Of a stretch of 26,213 nucleotides of DNA, positions 15,054 to 21,753 are shown piece after piece (position 1 is the stretch's first letter; every line of letters starts with the position of its first letter). The DNA is from CALCKU01 sp964534845. Lineage in GTDB: Bacteria > Pseudomonadota > Alphaproteobacteria > Caulobacterales > Maricaulaceae. The translations under genes and the position numbers were made by a program. A model generated the notes under the pieces. It worked only from the letters and a program-made list of their open reading frames with translations, was not told the origin of the DNA and made no database searches. The stretch spans positions 1 to 26,213 of the forward strand of contig CAZHPV010000034.1 in the NCBI GenBank assembly GCA_964534845.1, given 5' to 3'.

Positions 15054-15908
15054 TCAGGATATGTCTATCGGAGCCTCGGCCTTTGACCATTTTTGATTGC
15101 CCCATTCAGCCCAGCTTCCATCATAAAGAAATATATCTGACGCACCAAGTCGTGTGAAGTTAAAGGCCAAGCCCGCTGCGGTAATACCAGAGCCGCATGT
15201 TGTGACAATAGGACTGCCAAGGTCAAGACCCAGAGTATCAATCATTGCCTTTATTTCTTCCAGTGGTTTAAATCTCCCATTCGCATCGCGTAAAGACCCG
15301 AATGGCAAAGACAAGCTACCCGGTATATGGCCCGAACGCAGGCCTGCTCGAGGTTCCGGGTCAGTGCCGTCAAATCGTCCCTTTGGACGGGCGTCGACGA
15401 TTTGTATAGATCCAAGGTGATCTTTAAGCTCGCGCATATTCATAATGCCCGCCTTGGCTTTTGACGGCTGGTAGTCGCTTGGTTCTGTGGGTATAAAAGC
15501 TTGCTTACGGGTAGGATATCCAGCCTTGACCCAGGCAGGCAATCCCCCATTCAGCACGGATACGGTTTCATGTCCGAACATACGCAATGTCCACCATAGG
15601 CGCGGGCTGGAAAATAGGCCGTGTCGGTCATAACACACGATATGGTCTTCGGGCGTAAACCCCATTTCCGACATGGCCTTGGCAAAAATTTTCGCATTTG
15701 GCAGCATATGGGACATTGACGTGCTGTGATCTGCGATCTGGTCAATATCGAAAAATTGGGCGCCGGGAATAAATCCTGTGGGTAAGGTATCATCCGAGCC
15801 AGGAAGAGACCATGTTCCGTCTAGACATTTTACATTATTTTGCGAGAGCAACTCATTTAACGTCTCAACCGATATAAGAGGATTGATTTTGAGGTCTAGG
15901 TGAGCCAT
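15054..15908 (-). CDS. sseA: 3-mercaptopyruvate sulfurtransferase (two rhodanese domains)
   Basis: This 284-residue enzyme has two rhodanese domains. The first, about residues 12-140, is inactive and structural. The second carries the active cysteine C238 in CGSGITA, the form that marks mercaptopyruvate sulfurtransferase; thiosulfate rhodaneses have CRKGVTA. The RSGHIPGSLSLPF motif and the DARPKGRFDGTDPEPRAGLR segment are also typical. It moves sulfur from 3-mercaptopyruvate, derived from cysteine, to thiols or cyanide. Its start overlaps the cysK end by 13 bases, so the two are probably translated together, which links cysteine supply with sulfur transfer. Confidence 0.92.
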   Translation of the reverse strand: MAHLDLKINPLISVETLNELLSQNNVKCLDGTWSLPGSDDTLPTGFIPGAQFFDIDQIADHSTSMSHMLPNAKIFAKAMSEMGFTPEDHIVCYDRHGLFSSPRLWWTLRMFGHETVSVLNGGLPAWVKAGYPTRKQAFIPTEPSDYQPSKAKAGIMNMRELKDHLGSIQIVDARPKGRFDGTDPEPRAGLRSGHIPGSLSLPFGSLRDANGRFKPLEEIKAMIDTLGLDLGSPIVTTCGSGITAAGLAFNFTRLGASDIFLYDGSWAEWGNQKWSKAEAPIDIS

Positions 15909-16894
15909 GAGGGTACTGGCAGGTCTTTTTCACGCAGAAATTCGGGGTTATAGATTTTCGACTGATAGCGTTGCCCATAATCACATAATATCGTTACAAT
16001 CGTATGGCCCGGCCCCATTTCGCGCGCCATATGAATTGCGCCTGCAATATTAATACCCGATGAGCCGCCAAGACATATGCCTTCGAGCTGATTAAGGGAG
16101 AAGATAATTTCAAGCGCTTCCTTGTCACTAATGCGGTAAGCTTTGTCGACTTTTACGCCTTCCAAATTGGCGGTTATTCTGCCCTGTCCAATACCCTCGG
16201 TAATTGAGCCGCCTTCTGTTTCAAGTATCCCGTCCTTGTAATAGCTATACATTTTAGACCCGTAAGGGTCTGCAATGCCGATCTTTATATCCGCATTTCG
16301 GGCTTTCAAGGCGAGAGAAACTCCGGCTAATGTACCGCCAGAACCAACAGAGCAGATAAAGCCGTCGACTTTGCCGTCAGTTTGTTCAAATATTTCTGGC
16401 CCCGTCGTTTCTATATGGGCATTACGATTGGCAAGATTGTCAAATTGATTGGCCCAAATCGCGCCGCTGACTTCTTTCTGGGCTAAATCCTCTGCGACAC
16501 GCTGCGATACATGCACATAATTTTCCGGATTGGCATAGGGTACTGCGTCGACCTCTATGAGCTCCGCACCCAGTAGGCGTACAGCGTCCTTTTTTTCCTG
16601 ACTTTGCGTGCGCGGCATAATGATCTTACAGCGATAACCTAAGGCGCTGGTAACCATGGCCAAACCAATGCCCGTATTTCCGGCGGTGCCTTCAACGACA
16701 ACACCACCCGGTCGCAAAGCGCCAGACGCTTCGGCTTCACGGATGATTTGAAGGGCGGCCCTGTCTTTTACCGACTGCCCCGGATTAAGAAATTCGGCTT
16801 TTCCGTAAATTTCACAGCCTGTGAGTTTGGATGCCTCATTGAGCCGTAAAAGAGGCGTATTGCCAATCATGTCGATAACGGATTTAAATGCCAT
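15896..16894 (-). CDS. cysK: Cysteine synthase A
   Basis: This 332-residue PLP enzyme probably makes cysteine from O-acetylserine and sulfide. It opens MAFKSVIDMIGNTPLLRLNEAS, and the PLP lysine is K43 in GQSVKDRAA. The substrate loop reads GTAGNTGIGL instead of the textbook TSGNTG, a variant I recall in alphaproteobacterial members. SVGSGGTLAG for the PLP phosphate and the GGSSGIN loop are intact. I place the start at 16894, where AAGGAGAG lies a few bases upstream; an in-frame Met at 16945 would add 17 unrelated residues. It heads the cysK-sseA-metC-esterase unit. A cystathionine beta-synthase-like activity is the main alternative. Confidence 0.88.
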   Translation of the reverse strand: MAFKSVIDMIGNTPLLRLNEASKLTGCEIYGKAEFLNPGQSVKDRAALQIIREAEASGALRPGGVVVEGTAGNTGIGLAMVTSALGYRCKIIMPRTQSQEKKDAVRLLGAELIEVDAVPYANPENYVHVSQRVAEDLAQKEVSGAIWANQFDNLANRNAHIETTGPEIFEQTDGKVDGFICSVGSGGTLAGVSLALKARNADIKIGIADPYGSKMYSYYKDGILETEGGSITEGIGQGRITANLEGVKVDKAYRISDKEALEIIFSLNQLEGICLGGSSGINIAGAIHMAREMGPGHTIVTILCDYGQRYQSKIYNPEFLREKDLPVPSWLT

Positions 16895-16974
16895 GAATCT
16901 CTCCTTGTCGTCACTATATGTCATGATTTGGGCGGTGCAAGCCAAAGTTAAAAATGCAGGATGGAGACTTTACT

Positions 16975-18234
16975 TTAAGGCTTTTTTCTTTTTTCTTCCC
17001 GAATTTTGTGTCTTTCCTCGCGCTCCCGCTTCAAGTCGACAGGCTTAATTGGGCTCTCAATGATTTCGATAACCTCATTATCCTGAAGCAAGGGCACACG
17101 TTTTGGCAAAATGCCGGAATCGAAAACAGTTTGGACACGCTTAGGCGCATTGACGCGCAAGTCTTCGTAAAACAAATTTGACGGCAATGTTCGGAATTTA
17201 GCCCCGAACTTGAAACGGGGACGGCGCAAGCTTCGGCTCCGTGGTTTATCAATCAATAATATCCCGTCCATGCACTGAGCTCCGACCTGTTTTACAAGAG
17301 GGGCTGGCCAAGTTTTGGGATCGAGTCCTTCGGCGGCAATTCCGCCTTTATGTAACCGTCTGGGCGCATAATCTGTGGTTCTATTCCATAAGAGCGGATT
17401 GACACATAATAAGGGTCTACCTTCGACAATTGTGTAGTCGCTTTCACCGTAAACCTTTGCCTGACTGATAAAGCGTTTAGCCGTTACGCTCTCTTCAGAC
17501 GTGAAAGCCCCAAATGCAACAACGCAGCCGGCATCTATTTCGGTTTCGCAGGGCTTTAAGAGAGGAAAACTGCTCTCAAACTTGTCCAAAGGAAGGGGGT
17601 GGTCAATAATATAAGCGGCGGCAAGTCGTTTGTGGAGGTCGCCTGTTTGGAAAAAGTCTTCCAATAAGCGCTGGAGATGTGAAGCGCCTTGTCCATGTCC
17701 TGCGATCACAATAGGACGTTCGGGCGGGGAATGGGTCAAGAACACTTTGAAAGCCCGTTTTACATCCTGATAGGCAAGATTTTGCGCGCGTCTTGCATCC
17801 TCTCGATTGGTTAAAAACGTATATATCGAGGATTGTCTGTAATAAGGCGCAAATAATCGGCCGGCACTTGCATAGGGCGCAACATAATTGGGCCTGACTA
17901 TGCGTTGTAATTTTGTCCTGCGGCGGTCATCGTCGATCGGTAGGTTCCAGTGCTCGCCCCCTCTATATACAGCCGGAACCACGACAAAAACATCCCCCAG
18001 TGTTTCTTCCTTAAAGGGGTCCACAGTCAGATCGGGAATTGCAATCCAGTTTTCGGGATTGGCGTAGTCCGGTTTTTTTGGTTTTACATAGGTTTGGAAA
18101 GGCTCGCCCGGGTCCTGGACTGACTGAAAAATTGCGTCATGATTTATGTAGAGCGTAAACAAAATCAGCCCCAGTAAGCTGCAAACTATTGCAGGGCCAA
18201 TTCCGGGTCTCAAAAATTGTCTTAAATTCGCCAT
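16975..18234 (-). CDS. DUF3089 alpha/beta-hydrolase-like membrane-anchored protein
   Basis: This 419-residue protein has an N-terminal membrane anchor at about residues 13-32 (GPAIVCSLLGLILFTLY) and a periplasmic DUF3089 domain. Visible family segments are VFVVVPAVYRGGEHWN, APYYRQSSIYTF, AYQDVKRAF and PIVIAGHGQGASHLQRLL. The expected nucleophile motif GHSQG reads GHGQG here, with Gly at residue 181 (codon GGA, 17692-17694), so classical serine-esterase chemistry looks lost unless a nearby Ser substitutes. The C-terminal 60 residues are very basic (KREREERHKIREEKRKKP). It precedes cysK on the same strand by 80 bases. No function is established for the family. Confidence 0.75.
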   Translation of the reverse strand: MANLRQFLRPGIGPAIVCSLLGLILFTLYINHDAIFQSVQDPGEPFQTYVKPKKPDYANPENWIAIPDLTVDPFKEETLGDVFVVVPAVYRGGEHWNLPIDDDRRRTKLQRIVRPNYVAPYASAGRLFAPYYRQSSIYTFLTNREDARRAQNLAYQDVKRAFKVFLTHSPPERPIVIAGHGQGASHLQRLLEDFFQTGDLHKRLAAAYIIDHPLPLDKFESSFPLLKPCETEIDAGCVVAFGAFTSEESVTAKRFISQAKVYGESDYTIVEGRPLLCVNPLLWNRTTDYAPRRLHKGGIAAEGLDPKTWPAPLVKQVGAQCMDGILLIDKPRSRSLRRPRFKFGAKFRTLPSNLFYEDLRVNAPKRVQTVFDSGILPKRVPLLQDNEVIEIIESPIKPVDLKREREERHKIREEKRKKP

Positions 18235-18328
18235 ATCTCTATTTCAAAATAACACGTATAGGCCTAATGAACCAGATGAGTCTGTACGTCTTTCGTGCCG
18301 ACATGAGATGTTTTTTTGTGGAAATTAG

Positions 18329-19039
18329 ATGACAGATCGCAATACAACAATTGATAAATCCCAAACCAGCTTATTTAGGTGGATACGTAACCGATTCTTT
18401 ACGGGCGTTATTATCGCGCTTCCTATCGTTGCAACCATCTGGGCTGTGACGTGGTTTGTGCAAAAAATAGATGAAAATGTTTTACGCTTTTTACCGGGTG
18501 AGTGGAACCCAAAAACATATTTAGGATTTGATATTCCGGGGCTAGGCCTGATTATCGCCTTTGTTCTCCTATTCATATTGGGCGTATTGGCATCCAACTT
18601 TTTTGGCAATGCTATTATTAAAGCCGGCGAACGTATGCTGGCGCGTGTGCCGGTCGTCAGTCCCGTCTATAATGCACTAAAACAAATTGTCACAACAGTT
18701 GCGGATCAAAAAGACCGGGCCTTTCGGGATGTTTGCCTCATCGAATATCCCAGACCGGGATTATGGGCGATCGGATTCGTCACGGCTGACCTTGAAGGTG
18801 CGCCCAAAACATATCTCAAGGATGATTATGTTTGCGTTTTCGTACCCACCACGCCGAACCCGACGTCAGGTTTTCTGCTGTTTTCAAAATCGTCTGACAT
18901 CCAGATTTTGGATATGACGCCAGAGGAGGGGGCCAAGATGATTATTTCCGGGGGTATGGTAACTTCGAATGAGGACCTTAAAGACCTTCAAGCCCGTATT
19001 CAGACAAAAAACGGAAAGACGGGTCGAAATTCAGACTAA
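18329..19039 (+). CDS. DUF502 family inner-membrane protein
   Basis: This 236-residue protein has two transmembrane helices, about residues 22-46 (FTGVIIALPIVATIWAVTWFV) and 70-93 (GLGLIIAFVLLFILGVLAS). After them come the family motifs ARVPVVSPVYNALKQIV and VPTTPNPTSGFLLF. Function is unknown. In alphaproteobacteria I recall this family next to recG and mfd, as seen here. Its stop codon shares bases with that of recG on the opposite strand (4-base convergent overlap), so no terminator can separate the two. The gene is divergent from the DUF3089 gene. Confidence 0.88.
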   Translation: MTDRNTTIDKSQTSLFRWIRNRFFTGVIIALPIVATIWAVTWFVQKIDENVLRFLPGEWNPKTYLGFDIPGLGLIIAFVLLFILGVLASNFFGNAIIKAGERMLARVPVVSPVYNALKQIVTTVADQKDRAFRDVCLIEYPRPGLWAIGFVTADLEGAPKTYLKDDYVCVFVPTTPNPTSGFLLFSKSSDIQILDMTPEEGAKMIISGGMVTSNEDLKDLQARIQTKNGKTGRNSD

Positions 19040-21117
19040 CCCGCATTCATCAGAGCAATGCCGTAATCCTGCTCAAATAAGTAGAGCAAAGTACGAGCGT
19101 TTTCGCCGCGTTCAGATTGCAAGCTCGGATCGGTTTGCGCAAGTAACCGGGCATCTTGGGCCGCCGTTTCCAATAGACCGCGATGTTTGTCCAGATCTGC
19201 TAATTTGTAATCTGGCAGACCACTTTGTCTGGCCCCCAACAGATCGCCAGTCCCGCGCAGTTTCCAGTCTTTTTCCGCAATCAAAAACCCGTCTTGCGAG
19301 CTTCGCATGATTTCCAGACGGTCTTTGCCGTTAACAGATAGCGGACCTTTATAGAGAAGGAGACAGCTCGACGCTTTATCTGAGCGCCCAACGCGCCCGC
19401 GCAATTGGTGTAATTGAGCCAACCCGAAACGCTCTGCATGTTCAATGACAATGACGGTTGCATCCGGGGCGTCAACGCCGACTTCGATCACCGTCGTTGC
19501 AACCAATATATTGAACTTTCCGTCTTTGAAAGCTTGAGCCGTATTGTCTTTTTCTTTCGGACTCATGCGGCCATGCAGTAAAGCGACTTTGTCTCCGAAA
19601 ACTGCACTGAGTTGTCTATGCCTGTCTTCGACGGAGGTGAGTGCCATTATTTCGCTATCCTCCACCAAGGGACAGACCCAATATATTTGGCCACCATTGT
19701 CAACGGCCCGACCAATGGCCTCGATAACATTATCCAGCCTTTCTAACGGCAAGATACGTGTATCTATATCCTGTCGCCCGGCAGGTTTTTCGTCCAGCTT
19801 GGAGACATCAAGATCGCCGTAAGCTGTCAAAGCCAGTGTGCGCGGTATGGGTGTCGCGGTCATAACAAGAAGGTCGGGCTTTCGGCCTTTTTGCGTTAGC
19901 CGTAATCTGTCATGAACGCCAAATCGGTGTTGCTCGTCTATAATTACAAGGCCGAGATCTTTGAATGTCACCTTATCCTGAAAGAGCGCATGCGTGCCGA
20001 CAACCACATCAATATAACCGCGCTCTAATCCCGTTGCGAGGGCTTGGCGGGGTTTGCCTTTGTCCCGTCCCGTTATCGCATGCACACTCAAACCGGCGGG
20101 GTCTAAAAGATTTTTGAGAGTTTCGGCATGTTGACGGGCGAGAATTTCCGTGGGTGCCATAAAGGCGACTTGCGCACCGCTTTCGCAAATATGGGCCGCG
20201 GTTAGGGCTGCAACAAAGGTTTTGCCTGCACCGACATCGCCTTGGAGAAGTCGTGCCATGCGAAACGGCGATTCCATGTCTTTTAAAATTTCGTCAAAGG
20301 CTCGGCTTTGGGCTTGTGTAGGTTTAAAGGGGGCTGCGGTTTTGACGTCCTGAACATATTGGCCCGGATTCGTATAAGCCCGTCCCGAGCGTTGACGTGT
20401 TGTCTCTCGCACCAGTGCCATAGCTAATTGTTTGGCAAATAATTCGTCGTAGGCTAATCTTTGACGCGGCGGGGCATCGGCTTTCACATCAACGGGGTGT
20501 TCAGGTTTATGCAAGCGCTGTAGCGCCTCATGAAATCCCGGCCAATTCTGCCGCACGACCATTGTCGGGTCGAGCCATTCAGGCAAGTCGGGAATATTCA
20601 GAACAGCTTGGTTCATCGCCTTTCGCGCGACTTTCTGAGATAAACCCGCGCTGAGGGGGTAGAGGGTTTCATAGACAGGTAATTCATCAATTTGCTTAGG
20701 CGCAAGAATGTAATCTGGATGCGTCATTTGCAATTCGGCATTAAAGACTTCCGTTTTCCCCGAAATTATCCGCGTTGCGCCTTCGGGTAAAATACGCTGG
20801 AGATAATCTGCGCGCGCCTGAAAAAACACTAAGGTCATTTCACCCGTATCGTCATAAACCTTGATACGGTAGGGGCGCTTGCGGTGGGTCGGGACATTAT
20901 GTCGACCAATTGTGACTGTGAATGTACAAATTTCGTCTTTTCGTGCCCCTGAAATAGTAGGACGATAGCTCCGGTCAATCAGACCAGAGGGCGGTGTCAA
21001 TACCAAGTCCTTAATGCGCGGACCCATCGCTCGCTCCAAAGCTGCCTTCACGCGCGCTCCAACACCCTTGAGTGTGGTTACATCAGCAAAAAGTGGAAAG
21101 AGACTATCTGGTCGCAT
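19036..21117 (-). CDS. recG: ATP-dependent DNA helicase RecG
   Basis: This 693-residue enzyme remodels stalled replication forks and branch-migrates recombination intermediates. Its length matches the family. The N-terminal wedge/OB domain includes the segment AALERAMGPRIKDLVLTPPSGLIDR and a DDTGEMTLVFFQ strand. Helicase motif I is GDVGAGKT (293-300), motif II is the RecG-specific DEQH (394-397) followed by RFG, then TATPIPRTLAL (motif III), VEVGVDAPDATVIVIEHAERFG and QLRGRVGRS (motif VI). All catalytic residues look intact. It converges on DUF502 and is divergent from sdhE-mfd. A candidate small RNA with its own terminator lies upstream on the same strand. Confidence 0.97.
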   Translation of the reverse strand: MRPDSLFPLFADVTTLKGVGARVKAALERAMGPRIKDLVLTPPSGLIDRSYRPTISGARKDEICTFTVTIGRHNVPTHRKRPYRIKVYDDTGEMTLVFFQARADYLQRILPEGATRIISGKTEVFNAELQMTHPDYILAPKQIDELPVYETLYPLSAGLSQKVARKAMNQAVLNIPDLPEWLDPTMVVRQNWPGFHEALQRLHKPEHPVDVKADAPPRQRLAYDELFAKQLAMALVRETTRQRSGRAYTNPGQYVQDVKTAAPFKPTQAQSRAFDEILKDMESPFRMARLLQGDVGAGKTFVAALTAAHICESGAQVAFMAPTEILARQHAETLKNLLDPAGLSVHAITGRDKGKPRQALATGLERGYIDVVVGTHALFQDKVTFKDLGLVIIDEQHRFGVHDRLRLTQKGRKPDLLVMTATPIPRTLALTAYGDLDVSKLDEKPAGRQDIDTRILPLERLDNVIEAIGRAVDNGGQIYWVCPLVEDSEIMALTSVEDRHRQLSAVFGDKVALLHGRMSPKEKDNTAQAFKDGKFNILVATTVIEVGVDAPDATVIVIEHAERFGLAQLHQLRGRVGRSDKASSCLLLYKGPLSVNGKDRLEIMRSSQDGFLIAEKDWKLRGTGDLLGARQSGLPDYKLADLDKHRGLLETAAQDARLLAQTDPSLQSERGENARTLLYLFEQDYGIALMNAG

Positions 21118-21176
21118 AGCTCTATTTGAACCGAAATAGACCAGAGTTCAAGCGTCTGCGGGTGATCAAATTTTGC

Positions 21177-21190
21177 TTATACGCGTATAA
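21177..21190. repeat. Perfect 14-bp palindrome upstream of recG
   Basis: TTATACGCGTATAA is self-complementary over all 14 bases. It overlaps the end of a minus-strand terminator T-tract and lies 60 bases before the recG start. It includes TATAAG on the minus strand, a possible -10 element without a good -35. A dimeric regulator site is possible. Confidence 0.45.
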
Positions 21191-21219
21191 AAAAAGCAGG
21201 GCCGAGACGGCGCCTGCTT
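21189..21219 (-). terminator. Rho-independent terminator upstream of recG
   Basis: On the minus strand AAGCAGG (21213-21219) and GCCG (21208-21211) pair with CGGC (21201-21204) and CCTGCTT (21194-21200). This gives an 11-bp stem with one bulged base and a three-base loop, followed by TTTTTTT. It lies 72 bases before recG and far from any minus-strand gene upstream, so it must end a non-coding transcript or attenuate recG. Confidence 0.85.
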
Positions 21220-21299
21220 CAAAGGGAAGGGTATATGAGTTTGCGGTTGCCACCCGGACTTTAGATACCACAATCTAAGTCCGGATGGGTAGCGCAAAA
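21189..21299 (-). ncRNA. Candidate small RNA (or recG leader)
   Basis: Read on the minus strand, this gene-free stretch has three parts. First is an imperfect 59-base hairpin (21240-21298) with outer arms TTTGCG/CGCAAA and an inner 12-bp stem (21254-21266 against 21273-21284, one bulged base). Next comes a 20-base C-rich linker, CTCATATACCCTTCCCTTTG. Last is a textbook terminator ending in seven T residues. That layout resembles trans-acting small RNAs that bind ribosome-binding sites through C-rich single-stranded regions. The 5' end is uncertain; GATAAT (21338-21343, minus strand) is a possible -10, which would add about 30 bases. A transcription attenuator in the recG leader is the main alternative. 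I do not recognise an Rfam family. Confidence 0.5.
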
Positions 21300-21426
21300 A
21301 TGTAGTAGCAAACTAAAACTGAACCTAAGCCGAAAAAATTATCCGAGCAGGTTAAAACCGGTTAACCATATAGGTTGGGATAAAACAGAAAATATACGTG
21401 TCTTTGTCATCTTTGACATTCTTTAA

Positions 21427-21453
21427 GTGACAGCTCGCCTGCTTGTCTATAAT
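21427..21453 (+). promoter_or_regulatory. Candidate promoter of sdhE-mfd
   Basis: A perfect -10 TATAAT lies at 21448-21453, with GTGACA (five of six bases of the -35 consensus) at 21427-21432. The 15-base spacer is short. The predicted start near 21460 gives a leader of about 36 bases before the sdhE ATG at 21496. Confidence 0.4.
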
Positions 21454-21495
21454 AGGGCAAACGATAATGATCAGGGATATATTCTGGATTTCGAA

Positions 21496-21750
21496 ATGAA
21501 TGACATTCGCCGAAAACGCTTACTCTACCGCGCGAATTATCGCGGGTTTAAAGAAGCTGATCTCCTATTGGGCGGTTTTGCCAAAGCCAATATTGAACGG
21601 TTTACCGAGGATGATCTCAGCGCTTTCGAGCATCTTCTAGAGGCAAAAGATCATGATATATACAATTGGATAACAGGCAAAACGGCCGTGCCGGCCCAAT
21701 ATGATACTCCGCTTTTTACTCGTCTGCGCCTTTTTAAGCCAGAGATATAA
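21496..21750 (+). CDS. sdhE: FAD assembly factor SdhE (succinate dehydrogenase flavinylation)
   Basis: This 84-residue protein helps attach FAD covalently to the SdhA subunit of succinate dehydrogenase. The family hallmark is present: RRKRLLYRANYRGFKEADLLLGGF, including the RGxxE motif (RGFKE) that contacts the flavoprotein, then a five-helix pattern ending YDTPLFTRLRLF. I start it at the ATG at 21496, which gives the usual length and the usual MxDxRRKRLLYR beginning. A GTG at 21427 would add 23 residues that look like non-coding promoter DNA, including TATAAT. mfd follows after 3 bases, a pairing I recall in many alphaproteobacteria. Confidence 0.9.
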   Translation: MNDIRRKRLLYRANYRGFKEADLLLGGFAKANIERFTEDDLSAFEHLLEAKDHDIYNWITGKTAVPAQYDTPLFTRLRLFKPEI

Positions 21751-21753
21751 AAC

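Noticed and set aside
21127..21153. TTGAAC and GTTCAA before recG as a LexA/SOS box
   Set aside because: Alphaproteobacterial LexA sites are direct repeats GTTC-N7-GTTC; here the arms are inverted and 15 bases apart.
21413..21418. TTGACA as the -35 of sdhE
   Set aside because: The TATAAT at 21448 is 29 bases away and no -10 lies at 16-18 bases.
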